NCBI RefSeq assembly: GCF_005222915.1
Contig: NZ_STFX01000021.1
Span: 1-64,000 of the forward strand
Length of the DNA: 64,000 nucleotides
Direction: 5' to 3'
From: Rhizobium sp. FKL33
GTDB taxonomy: Bacteria; Pseudomonadota; Alphaproteobacteria; Rhizobiales; Rhizobiaceae
Shown here: positions 56,186-64,000 of the stretch, piece after piece
Layout of the letters: each line of letters begins with the position of its first letter
How positions within the stretch are numbered: position 1 is the first letter of the stretch
Notes under the pieces: model-generated
Database searches by the model: none
The model's input: the letters and a program-made list of their open reading frames with translations, nothing else
Told to the model about the DNA's origin: nothing
Translations under genes and position numbers: made by a program

Positions 56186-58390
56186 TCAGAGCGACCAGTT
56201 TTTGTGAGACTTCATCCAGTTGAACAATTCAGTATACACGGCCCGATTCTTCCTGGCCCAGGCGATCATTTTCGGAATTTCTGCGCGACTGGGGCAGAGA
56301 GGGATCTCCACATTGGCGCTCTTGAAGATGCCTTCGATCTTGTGGGTGTTGCCGCCGAAAACGACGAAGGGAATTTCCGCCCGGCAGGCTGCGTAGACGG
56401 CGTGGTGGCGGCCGGTAATCAGAAGCTTCGAGGTTTTGAGCGTGGCGACGAGATCATCCCAAGTCATGGCCATCATGTCGACAAACGGATATTTGAGAGC
56501 CTCCGCGCGCGTGAGTTTGACAAAGGCAGTGAATTCCTTGGAATAGAAGTCCGTGAGGACGATGCTATCCTTGTGGTCGATCATGTTCACCGGCGCCTTC
56601 AGCGGCGCAAGGTAGGAAAGGTCAGGGAAGACCCTTGCTGAAATGCCATGTCGTTTCGCAAGATCATCCCTTGAGAGAACCTCGCGAACATGAATCGCCT
56701 TGAGGCGGCGCAACACCTCGTCATAGTCGTTGGGATTGTCCTGCCATACCGAGTTGACGAGATAAGCGGCTTTACCGGCGTCCACGGCAGAGCCAAGCAC
56801 CTTCATCTTCCGGTGAAAGCCGACGCCGCCGCTATGCATCGTTCCCTCGCCATTCATGACCACAACGTCATAATCGCCGTCTTCGACGACGACGCCAACG
56901 GGTGCGAGATGGTGAAGCAGGCTGCGGGTCACTGCGGCCGATCCGCAATGATAATGCGAATGATCCCCCTCGAGCCTGATGCGAACCGGCTTGATCGTGT
57001 CGTAGGTCATCCACTGATTGTGGTAACGGGACTGGGCGACGTCATCCAGTACGGTCTCGATCGCGTCGCCCTGCCGCAAAGCGCTGAGGAGCTTGGCCTC
57101 GCCTTTCCAGTTATGATTGGCCGAGGGACGGCTGACGCGGAAATAGTTCGATGACGATGGATTTGCTCCGATCTGATCGACCATGGAAAATCCGTAGGTA
57201 TCCACATTCTTAAGCCCGCCGCGCCAATCCGCCAGCATCGCCAGAATTTGAATGCCGCTACTCGCCGTTCCGCGAAACGCCTTGTTGAGGCGCTGGCGAA
57301 CCTCATAGGGCGGCGTCGCTATCCTGCCGCCTTGCTCGGAAATCTGAAAAGCGACGCCCTTCTGACCCGTGAACGCCTCCCAATCCTTGCCGGTGACGAT
57401 GAGCGGCAGGGACACCCGGCCAACCAACTTTCTCAGTTCGGAGTAATTGCAGACTAACAGATCGGTTTTCGAGCCATAATCGGGCTGAGCGTCTTTCGGA
57501 ACCGCGGGCAAATTGAAGCGGATAACCAGATCATGGCCATCAATGTCCTGCCCCTTCCCCAAACCGGTCTCGACCGACGAATTTCCGACGACCGCGATCC
57601 GCTTGGTGACATCGGACAAGATGTCACGCAGCCATAGACAATCAGCGACAAACCGATCGGCAAACGCCTTTGCACGCTTGCCCGGAAAACCCGGGACGGC
57701 GCCGGCATTGCGCTGAAGGACGAGATCAGCCCCCAGCGGCAAGGTATTGGCCTTCAAGGCCTTGGCATTCTGCCGGATGGTATCCAGGCACAGCGCAGGA
57801 TCGATCCGGGAAAGCACGCCGATATAGTCATTGAGTATCTTGTCGTTGCCGCGCGCGCGAACCTTCGCATAAAGCGCCTTGAGCCTTTCAGGCTCCTCAC
57901 CGATCATGAACAGAAGCCAGAGCGCCTGTCCCTCGACCGAGTCTTTCCGCTTTTTTTCCAGAAATTCGCGAATAAAATCGGTGTTGGCGGGATCGAGCAC
58001 GGCGCGCTGCGCCCAGATATCGATCAAAAATTCGTCAGCCTCGGGAACGCCGACGTCGCGGAGCGCCTTGAGATGTCGCTGCATTTCCACCAGATATCCT
58101 GCCTTTGCGAGCCACATCGCAAAACGCTGATATTCCAGCACAGCCGGGTCCCGCAAAGCGCCGCCCGAGCGAATTTCCGCCAACAACAACGCGAAGGCGT
58201 CGTCGAAGCGGCCCTCGCCGGCAAGATGCCGGGCAGTCTCAACTCTGCCGGTTGCCTCGCCAAACACCGAAACGACAGACCATTGCGCCCCCGCCAGCCC
58301 ATTTCTTCGGTCGAGTGCATTTCGTCTTGCCGCGCCGTCAAGCAAATCCAATGTGCGCTTCAAAGGACGATGAACAAGACGATCATACAT
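56186..58390 (-). CDS. Fusion of GT29 sialyltransferase-like and polysaccharide pyruvyl transferase domains
   Basis: 734 residues in three parts. Residues 1-255 are helical with no clear family. Residues about 262-435 show the GT29 sialylmotifs: L (RIAVVGNSSVETG...IDGHDLVIRFN), S (TASSGIQILAMLADW to VDTYGF) and VS (HNWKGE, His426/Glu431). Residues about 465-720 match polysaccharide pyruvyl transferase (YDVVVMNGEGTMHSGG, ITGRHHAVYAACRAEIPFVV). The likely role is adding sialic acid or a related ulosonic acid and a pyruvate ketal, or recognising such groups, on a surface glycan. No polysaccharide genes are adjacent. Base composition looks lower in GC than its neighbours, hinting at transfer. Confidence 0.85.
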   Translation of the reverse strand: MYDRLVHRPLKRTLDLLDGAARRNALDRRNGLAGAQWSVVSVFGEATGRVETARHLAGEGRFDDAFALLLAEIRSGGALRDPAVLEYQRFAMWLAKAGYLVEMQRHLKALRDVGVPEADEFLIDIWAQRAVLDPANTDFIREFLEKKRKDSVEGQALWLLFMIGEEPERLKALYAKVRARGNDKILNDYIGVLSRIDPALCLDTIRQNAKALKANTLPLGADLVLQRNAGAVPGFPGKRAKAFADRFVADCLWLRDILSDVTKRIAVVGNSSVETGLGKGQDIDGHDLVIRFNLPAVPKDAQPDYGSKTDLLVCNYSELRKLVGRVSLPLIVTGKDWEAFTGQKGVAFQISEQGGRIATPPYEVRQRLNKAFRGTASSGIQILAMLADWRGGLKNVDTYGFSMVDQIGANPSSSNYFRVSRPSANHNWKGEAKLLSALRQGDAIETVLDDVAQSRYHNQWMTYDTIKPVRIRLEGDHSHYHCGSAAVTRSLLHHLAPVGVVVEDGDYDVVVMNGEGTMHSGGVGFHRKMKVLGSAVDAGKAAYLVNSVWQDNPNDYDEVLRRLKAIHVREVLSRDDLAKRHGISARVFPDLSYLAPLKAPVNMIDHKDSIVLTDFYSKEFTAFVKLTRAEALKYPFVDMMAMTWDDLVATLKTSKLLITGRHHAVYAACRAEIPFVVFGGNTHKIEGIFKSANVEIPLCPSRAEIPKMIAWARKNRAVYTELFNWMKSHKNWSL

Positions 58391-58997
58391 TTACCGGCAC
58401 CTTAGACAACAAACACAGGCGGTCATACATGAACCCAAAACCCGAAAAAAGCCATTTCTGCGGAATGTGCCGAGACGGAACCGATACAAGCGGCGAAGCC
58501 ATGACAACAACCGACATCCGCGTCACCGACTTCGGCGCCACCCGGTAACCGACACGAAAATCCCGCACGGAGAAATCCGCCGGGCTGATCAAAGGAGAGC
58601 CGCGCGAAAGCGGGCATTCTTGGCAGTCTTCAGTCAGGCTTTGCTTCCGCGCGGCCTCGAAGCATGAACCGTGTTGGGAACCGGTTCACCTGACGCAGCC
58701 GACGCCGCCAGCAGAGGCGTCGATTGCTTCGGAATCGTTTCGGCTTGGACGAGGATGCGCCGAAACGACCGCTTCGTTTCCGCCTGCCCGCAAAGTCTCG
58801 CGAAACACTCCGGTGGCGGAACACACTCAGGATAAGGCCGCTTGAGCGAGCGGGGATGAAAATTTTTGAAAAATTCCTGTTCGGTAGCGCGTCACACTGG
58901 GACACGAGCCGCCTTGCGCCGGAGAAAAACATGCCCACGTTGACGCACGCCACCACCCGTCTTACTTTGTCTTACAAATTAATCGAGGATCAGACCG
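58391..58997. other. Structured intergenic region upstream of the toxin-antitoxin pair
   Basis: About 600 nt without a convincing gene. From 58666 to 58821 four inverted repeats follow one another: GAACCG/CGGTTC, GACGCC/GGCGTC (58701-58721), TCGTTTCGGC/GCCGAAACGA (58735-58768) and TTCCGCC/GGCGGAA (58778-58821). This could be a small RNA or a remnant of a repeat element. The toxin-antitoxin promoter lies at the right end. Confidence 0.45.
58940..58968 (+). promoter_or_regulatory. Promoter of the toxin-antitoxin operon
   Basis: TTGACG (58940-58945), a 17-nt spacer, and TACTTT (58963-58968), with the start codon 30 nt further on. GAGGATCAGACCG is the ribosome binding site. Confidence 0.55.
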
Positions 58998-59258
58998 ATG
59001 ACAAAGTCGCCAGGATCGGAATCCGTCACGTTACGCATCCCCTCAGACATCCTTGCCAATATCGAGACGATAGCTGAAGCAACCGACCGATCCCGAAGCA
59101 ATGTCATCGTCCGGGCTCTCAAAACTTACCTCCTCAACGAGGGCGCAGATATCCTTGCAGCAATTCGCGGGCGCGATCAGATCGCGGCGGGAGACTACGA
59201 GGACTTGGACGACGTCATTGCGGATCTCGATAAAATCATTGCTGGCGAAGCCGCGTGA
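58998..59258 (+). CDS. Ribbon-helix-helix antitoxin (CopG/ParD-like)
   Basis: 86 residues. The N-terminal ribbon-helix-helix fold is visible as SVTLRIPSDILANIETIAEA followed by TDRSRSNVIVRALKTYL. The acidic C-terminus (DYEDLDDVIADLDKIIAGE) would wrap the toxin. It overlaps the toxin start (GTGA), the usual antitoxin-first order. Expected to autorepress the operon. Confidence 0.88.
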   Translation: MTKSPGSESVTLRIPSDILANIETIAEATDRSRSNVIVRALKTYLLNEGADILAAIRGRDQIAAGDYEDLDDVIADLDKIIAGEAA

Positions 59259-59584
59259 CCAAGATAAAGGTTTCCAGAGAAGCGGCTGACTTCGTCCGGA
59301 ACGAAACTGCTTGTCTCCGTCGCCGCAACAAGAATGCCGCCCAGAGTTTTCTCGACGCCATCCGCCGCGCCAAGACCGTTTTGGCAACCTTCGAAGACGC
59401 CGGAAACCGGACGCACGGGCTTCAGATCAAGGACGGACGAACACTTGTCGTGGACGCTTATCTTTTCGACTATCTCCTTGAGCAGGGACCGGTCCAGATC
59501 CTGGCGATCCGGCGCGGTCGGATGCCGATGATCACGCCAGAGATTGACGAAGGCGATAGGACGCAAGCGGATCTGTCGGGATAA
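59255..59584 (+). CDS. ParE/RelE superfamily toxin
   Basis: 109 residues from a GTG at 59255 that overlaps the antitoxin stop. It shows the ParE/RelE-like pattern of a basic helical hairpin (FVRNETACLRRRNKNAAQSF, FLDAIRRAKTVLATFEDAG) and a beta-sheet ending VQILAIRRGRM. Whether it targets gyrase (ParE) or mRNA (RelE) cannot be told. The pairing with an RHH antitoxin favours ParDE-like. Confidence 0.82.
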   Translation: MTKIKVSREAADFVRNETACLRRRNKNAAQSFLDAIRRAKTVLATFEDAGNRTHGLQIKDGRTLVVDAYLFDYLLEQGPVQILAIRRGRMPMITPEIDEGDRTQADLSG

Positions 59585-59652
59585 AAGCCAGAACTCGTTA
59601 CCCGATTTCACATACGAACCAGAGCCGTCAACGAACTCTTCCGACAACGGCA

Positions 59653-59677
59653 AAAGCCGGGCGCGAGGCCCGGCTTT
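59653..59677. terminator. Bidirectional terminator between the toxin gene and rplQ
   Basis: AAAGCCGGG and CCCGGCTTT form a perfect 9-bp stem. On the minus strand it ends the ribosomal operon after rplQ (T4), and on the plus strand it follows the toxin gene. Confidence 0.85.
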
Positions 59678-59701
59678 CGAATGACGTCCGTCAAGAACCG
59701 A

Positions 59702-60124
59702 TCAAGCGGCTTCGGCGGCCTTTTCGTTTTCGACGCGCTGCAGGTCAGCGGCGCCCTTGGCCGAGATGTCGCGATCGACGAATTCGATCACGGCGAGCGG
59801 GGCGTTGTCGCCGTGACGGAAGCCGGCCTTCATGATGCGAAGGTAGCCGCCGTTGCGGTTGGCGTAGCGCGGAGCGATCGCGGCGAAGAGCTTGGCGACG
59901 AGTTCCGGGCTGCGGATCTGCGAGATGGCCTGACGACGAGCGTGCAGGTCGCCCTTCTTGCCGAGCGTCACCAGCTTTTCCACGATCGGGCGAATTTCCT
60001 TCGCCTTCGGCAGGGTGGTGACGATCTGCTCATGCTCGATGAGCGAGGCGGCCATGTTGGCGAACATGGCCTTGCGGTGGCTGGCGGTTCTGTTGAGCTT
60101 GCGGCCCGAATTTCCGTGGCGCAT
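59702..60124 (-). CDS. rplQ: 50S ribosomal protein L17
   Basis: 140 residues opening [20 protein letters not shown], the universal L17 start, with [17 protein letters not shown]. Last gene of the alpha operon, before a terminator. Confidence 0.98.
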   Translation of the reverse strand: MRHGNSGRKLNRTASHRKAMFANMAASLIEHEQIVTTLPKAKEIRPIVEKLVTLGKKGDLHARRQAISQIRSPELVAKLFAAIAPRYANRNGGYLRIMKAGFRHGDNAPLAVIEFVDRDISAKGAADLQRVENEKAAEAA

Positions 60125-60241
60125 GGCTATACTCCTTTAAGCGCAGGTCTCTGATCTTGCGAGCCTGCCGTTTCCTGGCACAAGCAGGAACAAGTCCTGC
60201 CGTTTGTCTGGGAAAGGCAAGCGAGCCTGCCTTCTTGTTTC

Positions 60242-61252
60242 TTAGTATTGGTCTTCGTAGCGCTTGGCGAGCTCTTCGATGTTCTCCGGCGGCCATGCCG
60301 GCACTTCCATGCCGAGATGCAGGCCCATCGAGGCGAGAACTTCCTTGATCTCGTTCAGCGACTTGCGACCGAAGTTCGGAGTGCGGAGCATCTCTGCTTC
60401 GGTCTTCTGAATCAGGTCGCCGATATAGACGATGTTGTCGTTCTTCAGGCAGTTCGCCGAACGCACCGACAGTTCGAGTTCGTCGACCTTCTTGAGGAGG
60501 GCCGGGTTGAACGCGAGTTCGGTGATCGTTTCCTCTTCGGCTTCCTTCTGCGGCTCGTCGAAGTTGACGAACACAGAGAGCTGGTCCTGAAGGATGCGAG
60601 CCGCGAAAGCGACGGCGTCTTCGCCGGTGACGGAACCATCGGTTTCGATGGTCATGGTCAGCTTGTCATAGTCGAGAACCTGACCTTCGCGGGTGTTTTC
60701 CACCTTGTAGGACACTTTCTTGACCGGAGAGAACAGGCTGTCCACCGGGATGAGGCCGATCGGCGCGTCTTCCGCACGGTTGCGGTCGGCAGGAACATAG
60801 CCCTTGCCGTTGGCGACCGTGAATTCCATACGGATCTCCGCGCCCTCGTCGAGCGTGCAGATCGGATGGTTCGGATTGAGGATCTCGATATCGCCGACCG
60901 TCTGGATGTCTCCAGCGGTGACGACGCCCGGACCCTGCTTGCGCACGACCATACGCTTCGGATCGTCGCCATCCATCTTGATGGCGATTTCCTTGATGTT
61001 GAGCACGATGTCCGTCACGTCTTCGCGGACGCCCGGAATCGAGGAGAATTCATGCAGCACGCCGTCAATCTGCACCGCCGTGACGGCGGCGCCGCGCAGC
61101 GACGAGAGCAGGATGCGACGCAGCGCGTTGCCGAGGGTCAGGCCGTAGCCCCGCTCGAGCGGCTCGGCGACCAGCGTCACCTTGGTGCGGCTCGAAGAGG
61201 TGAACTCGACCTTGTTCGGCTTGATGAGTTCCTGCCAGTTCTTCTGAATCAT
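60242..61252 (-). CDS. rpoA: RNA polymerase subunit alpha
   Basis: 336 residues from the ATG at 61252 after GGAAGGTCAAAACAC, giving the usual start [15 protein letters not shown]; the frame to 61285 is not used. The N-terminal dimerisation domain has [20 protein letters not shown]. The C-terminal DNA- and activator-binding domain has [20 protein letters not shown] and [17 protein letters not shown]. Central core enzyme subunit. Confidence 0.98.
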   Translation of the reverse strand: MIQKNWQELIKPNKVEFTSSSRTKVTLVAEPLERGYGLTLGNALRRILLSSLRGAAVTAVQIDGVLHEFSSIPGVREDVTDIVLNIKEIAIKMDGDDPKRMVVRKQGPGVVTAGDIQTVGDIEILNPNHPICTLDEGAEIRMEFTVANGKGYVPADRNRAEDAPIGLIPVDSLFSPVKKVSYKVENTREGQVLDYDKLTMTIETDGSVTGEDAVAFAARILQDQLSVFVNFDEPQKEAEEETITELAFNPALLKKVDELELSVRSANCLKNDNIVYIGDLIQKTEAEMLRTPNFGRKSLNEIKEVLASMGLHLGMEVPAWPPENIEELAKRYEDQY

Positions 61253-61349
61253 GTGTTTTGACCTTCCATTCGCGCCACCATCCAATCGTGGCGATCGACA
61301 TCAAGGAAAGCCGGCCCAGGCGCAAACCCGAACCGGCCCATAATAATGA

Positions 61350-61739
61350 TCAGACGCGGCGCTTCTTGCGCGGACGGCAGCCATTGTGCGGGATCGGCGT
61401 GACGTCGCGAATCGAAGTGATGGTGAAACCGGCGGCCTGCAAGGCGCGCAGCGCGGATTCACGGCCCGAGCCGGGACCGCAGACTTCGACTTCCAGCGAC
61501 TTCATGCCGTGCTCCTGGGCCTTCTTGGCGCAGTCTTCAGCAGCGACCTGAGCGGCGAACGGGGTCGACTTGCGCGAACCCTTGAAACCCTTCGCGCCAG
61601 CAGACGACCAGGCGATCGCGTTGCCCTGGGCATCGGTGATCGTGATCATCGTGTTGTTGAAGGTGGAGTTCACGTGGGCGACGCCCGACGAGATGTTCTT
61701 GCGTTCCCTACGGCGAACGCGAGCGGCTTCCTTGGCCAT
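61350..61739 (-). CDS. rpsK: 30S ribosomal protein S11
   Basis: 129 residues from the ATG at 61739 after AAAGGACTAAAC. Contains [20 protein letters not shown] and ends with the S11 tail [18 protein letters not shown]. Confidence 0.98.
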   Translation of the reverse strand: MAKEAARVRRRERKNISSGVAHVNSTFNNTMITITDAQGNAIAWSSAGAKGFKGSRKSTPFAAQVAAEDCAKKAQEHGMKSLEVEVCGPGSGRESALRALQAAGFTITSIRDVTPIPHNGCRPRKKRRV

Positions 61740-61864
61740 GTTTAGTCCTTTCGTTGATCTCTTCACCGCCGTAACGCCAGCGGCTACACCATCCTCGCCA
61801 TAGCATTTAGGCGGTGGACGCCGGAAACCGGCATCCGCCGCCTATCGGCTGCGGCAGGGAGGAA

Positions 61865-62233
61865 TTACTTCTTCTTACCAGCGATCGCCTTGGCCGGACC
61901 CTTGCGGGTGCGGGCGTTCGTGTGGGTGCGCTGACCGCGAACCGGCAGCGAGCGACGATGACGCAGGCCGCGGTAGCAGCCGAGGTCCATCAGACGCTTG
62001 ATGTTCATCGAGGTTTCGCGACGCAGATCGCCTTCGACCTGGTAGTCGCGGTCGATGGTTTCGCGGATCTGCAGGACTTCAGCGTCGGTGAGCTGATGAA
62101 CGCGACGGTCGGCAGCGATGCCGGCCTTCTCGATGATTTCCTGAGCGAATTTCGGGCCGATCCCATGAATGTAGGTCAGCGCGATGACGACGCGCTTCTG
62201 AGTCGGGATGTTGACGCCAGCTATACGGGCCAC
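61865..62233 (-). CDS. rpsM: 30S ribosomal protein S13
   Basis: 122 residues from a GTG at 62233, directly after AAGGAGAACAGGC, giving the normal S13 start (M)[14 protein letters not shown]. The ATG at 62269 would add a non-homologous dozen residues. Ends [19 protein letters not shown] as usual. Confidence 0.97.
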   Translation of the reverse strand: MARIAGVNIPTQKRVVIALTYIHGIGPKFAQEIIEKAGIAADRRVHQLTDAEVLQIRETIDRDYQVEGDLRRETSMNIKRLMDLGCYRGLRHRRSLPVRGQRTHTNARTRKGPAKAIAGKKK

Positions 62234-62412
62234 GCCTGTTCTCCTTGCATTCCGCTTGCCATCCGGCAATCGGTTGTTGTTTCACGACCGCGAACGGCCG
62301 CCTGTTGCCTTTTATCCGGTTCGCTTCATGTCAAAAACGACCGTAACGGGTTTTCCCACATCAGGGGAAATCCGCGCCGATCGCTTTAAATCTTTCGCGA
62401 GTTGGCGCGTCA

Positions 62413-62449
62413 TTAGCGGAAAAGCCTTAAAAAGGCAACCTTCCGCTAA
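62413..62449. other. Nested hairpin between adk and rpsM
   Basis: TTAGCGGAA/TTCCGCTAA encloses a second stem GCCTT/AAGGC. In the minus-strand operon transcript it lies 15 nt after the adk stop and has no T tail on that strand, so it may be a processing or attenuation structure rather than a terminator. A T6 run follows only on the plus strand. The rest of 62234-62463 shows no gene. Confidence 0.5.
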
Positions 62450-62463
62450 AAGTTTTTTGGATG

Positions 62464-63114
62464 TCACACGCGCGAGAGAATCGTTTCAATCGCTGCCGTT
62501 ACTTCATCGATCGGAGCCATGCCGTCAACCGGCTTGAGCAGGCCCTTGCCATGATAATAGCCGATCAGGGGAGAGGTCTTCTTGTAATAGTCCTGCAGAC
62601 GCGTTGTCATGGTTTCGGCATTGTCGTCGGGACGACGCTTGAACTCATGACCGCCGCACTTGTCGCAGGTGCCATCGACCTTCGGACGGTGATTCTTGTC
62701 GTGATAGCCGGCGCCGCAGGTTGCGCAGGTGTAGCGACCCGAAACGCGCTGGACCAGCACGGCGTCGTCCACCTGCATCTCGATGACGACATCGAGTTTC
62801 ATGCCCTTGGCCGACAACATCACATCGACGGAATCGGCCTGCACCAGCGTGCGCGGATAACCATCCAGAATGAAACCCCTGGCGCAGTCCGGCTGGTCGA
62901 TCCGTTCCGACACGATCGCATTGACGATCTCGTCCGACACCAGATTGCCGGCGTCCATCACCGCCTTCGCCCGCTTGCCGACTTCCGTGCCCGCAGAAAC
63001 GGCCGCCCGCAACATGTCCCCCGTCGAAAGCTGCGGGATGCCGTGCTTTTCGACAATACGCTGGGCCTGGGTGCCTTTACCGGCCCCCGGCGGCCCCAAC
63101 AGAATAAGCCTCAT
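62464..63114 (-). CDS. adk: Adenylate kinase, zinc-LID type
   Basis: 216 residues. P-loop [15 protein letters not shown]-binding [21 protein letters not shown]. The LID has a four-Cys zinc site (CATCGAGYH and CDKCGGHEF), as in long-form enzymes of Gram-positive and some alphaproteobacterial species. Start and secY stop share one base (TAATG). Confidence 0.97.
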   Translation of the reverse strand: MRLILLGPPGAGKGTQAQRIVEKHGIPQLSTGDMLRAAVSAGTEVGKRAKAVMDAGNLVSDEIVNAIVSERIDQPDCARGFILDGYPRTLVQADSVDVMLSAKGMKLDVVIEMQVDDAVLVQRVSGRYTCATCGAGYHDKNHRPKVDGTCDKCGGHEFKRRPDDNAETMTTRLQDYYKKTSPLIGYYHGKGLLKPVDGMAPIDEVTAAIETILSRV

Positions 63115-64000
63115 TATCCCCTCTTCCCTCCCCGGAGTTTCGATTTCTTGATGAGTCCCTCATATTGAGTCGCAATGAGGTGCCCCTGGATCTGTGCAAC
63201 CGTATCCAGAGTAACACTAACCACGATCAAAAGCGAAGTACCACCAAGGTAGAACGGCACGCCGGTTTGGGCAATCAGGATTTCAGGCAGAATACAGACA
63301 ACGATCAGATAGGCCGCGCCGATCACCGTAATGCGGGTCAGCACGTAATCGATATATTCGGCGGTCCGCTCACCCGGGCGAATGCCCGGAATGAAGCCGC
63401 CATGCTTCTTGAGATTGTCGGCCGTGTCCTTCGGATTGAACACGATCGCCGTGTAGAAGAAGGCGAAGAAGCCGATCAGGGCCGCGTAGAGCAGCATGTA
63501 AAGGGGCTGGCCATGGCCGAGCGCCGCGACTATAGCGGTGGCCCAGTCCGGCAGCGCGCTGGAGCCGGAGAAGCCGGCCAGCGTGGCGGGCAGCAGCAGC
63601 AGCGACGAGGCGAAGATCGCCGGAATGACGCCCGACGTGTTGAGCTTCAGCGGCAGATGCGACGTGTCGCCCTGGAACATGCGATTGCCGACCTGTCGCT
63701 TTGGATACTGGATCAGCAACCGCCGCTGGGCGCGCTCGAAAAACACGATCATGGCGATGGCGGCGATGGCCACGACGATGACGATGAGAATCACCGCGGT
63801 CGACAGCGTGCCGGTCCGGCCGAGCTCGAGGGTGTTGGCCAGAGCATGCGGAAGAGCTGCGACGATGCCGGCGAAGATGATCAGCGAAATGCCGTTGCCG
63901 ATGCCGCGCGAGGTGATCTGCTCGCCGAGCCACATCAGGAACATCGTGCCGCCGAGCAGCGTGACGACGGTCGAGATGCGGAAGAACCAGCCCGGATCGG
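63114..64000 (-). CDS. secY: Preprotein translocase subunit SecY (3' part; 5' end outside the window)
   Basis: About 295 C-terminal residues of the channel-forming SecYEG subunit, still open at the right edge. Visible are [57 protein letters not shown] (the conserved cytosolic C5 loop begins here), [20 protein letters not shown] and the last helices ending in [10 protein letters not shown]-like [15 protein letters not shown]. Followed by adk with a one-base overlap, the standard secY-adk order. Confidence 0.97.
   Translation of the reverse strand, partial: DPGWFFRISTVVTLLGGTMFLMWLGEQITSRGIGNGISLIIFAGIVAALPHALANTLELGRTGTLSTAVILIVIVVAIAAIAMIVFFERAQRRLLIQYPKRQVGNRMFQGDTSHLPLKLNTSGVIPAIFASSLLLLPATLAGFSGSSALPDWATAIVAALGHGQPLYMLLYAALIGFFAFFYTAIVFNPKDTADNLKKHGGFIPGIRPGERTAEYIDYVLTRITVIGAAYLIVVCILPEILIAQTGVPFYLGGTSLLIVVSVTLDTVAQIQGHLIATQYEGLIKKSKLRGGKRG

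Noticed and set aside
56186-58390. Claim that the organism makes sialylated surface glycans
   Set aside because: No neu genes for sialic acid synthesis or CMP activation are in the window; related ulosonic acids are equally possible.
58724-59077. 117-residue open frame ahead of the antitoxin gene
   Set aside because: It runs across the hairpins and the toxin-antitoxin promoter and overlaps the antitoxin start; no family and no good ribosome binding site.

Overview
The window comes from the chromosome of an alphaproteobacterium, most likely order Hyphomicrobiales (Rhizobiales). The case rests on high GC, the map-radC pair, the gene order aminotransferase-hom-recJ, a class I PHA synthase, DUF1489, DUF599 and DUF1045 proteins, short intergenic palindromes of the rhizobial type, and the end of the spc/alpha ribosomal operon. 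The genus cannot be named from the sequence. There is no prophage, insertion sequence or CRISPR array.

Layout. 1-3000: tRNA-Asp, a CaiB-type CoA-transferase, a DUF1045 protein, and three identical tRNA-Glu genes, each with its own promoter. 3000-10200: a small unknown protein, then the minus-strand series aminotransferase-hom-recJ, a small lipoprotein, and phaC. 10200-15900: a YeiH-type transporter with divergent LysR, a secreted PQQ-type sugar dehydrogenase with RTX repeats at both ends, and map-radC. 15900-26500: an accessory locus of two divergent operons. One encodes a di-heme c-type lipoprotein, a GMC oxidoreductase and a patatin whose domain is split by a large membrane region. The other encodes DUF4331, DUF4198 and HupE/UreJ-like proteins. 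26500-30500: a Rieske oxygenase and its reductase (GbcAB-like) downstream of a cobalamin riboswitch, then an old-yellow-enzyme reductase.

30500-44000 is mostly housekeeping: pyrG, secG, tpiA, parE, a PilZ protein, a transglutaminase-like cysteine protease, a SPOR-tailed D-Ala-D-Ala carboxypeptidase and sdaA. 44000-52900: membrane proteins, a MerR regulator, mgtE, a Spy-like/response regulator/histidine kinase envelope-stress set, and a DMT exporter. 53100-56000: a choline-dehydrogenase-like GMC enzyme and glutathione-dependent formaldehyde dehydrogenase. 56200-59600: a small accessory block holding one gene that fuses a GT29 sialyltransferase-like module to a polysaccharide pyruvyl transferase, a structured intergenic stretch, and a RHH/ParE toxin-antitoxin pair. 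59700-64000: rplQ, rpoA, rpsK, rpsM, adk and the 3' part of secY.

The best leads are the cobalamin riboswitch ahead of the GbcAB-like operon, the GT29-pyruvyltransferase fusion, the six-gene split-patatin/GMC/di-heme lipoprotein and DUF4331/DUF4198/HupE locus, and a 16-bp operator shared (15/16) by the merR gene and a GMC oxidoreductase gene 8 kb away.
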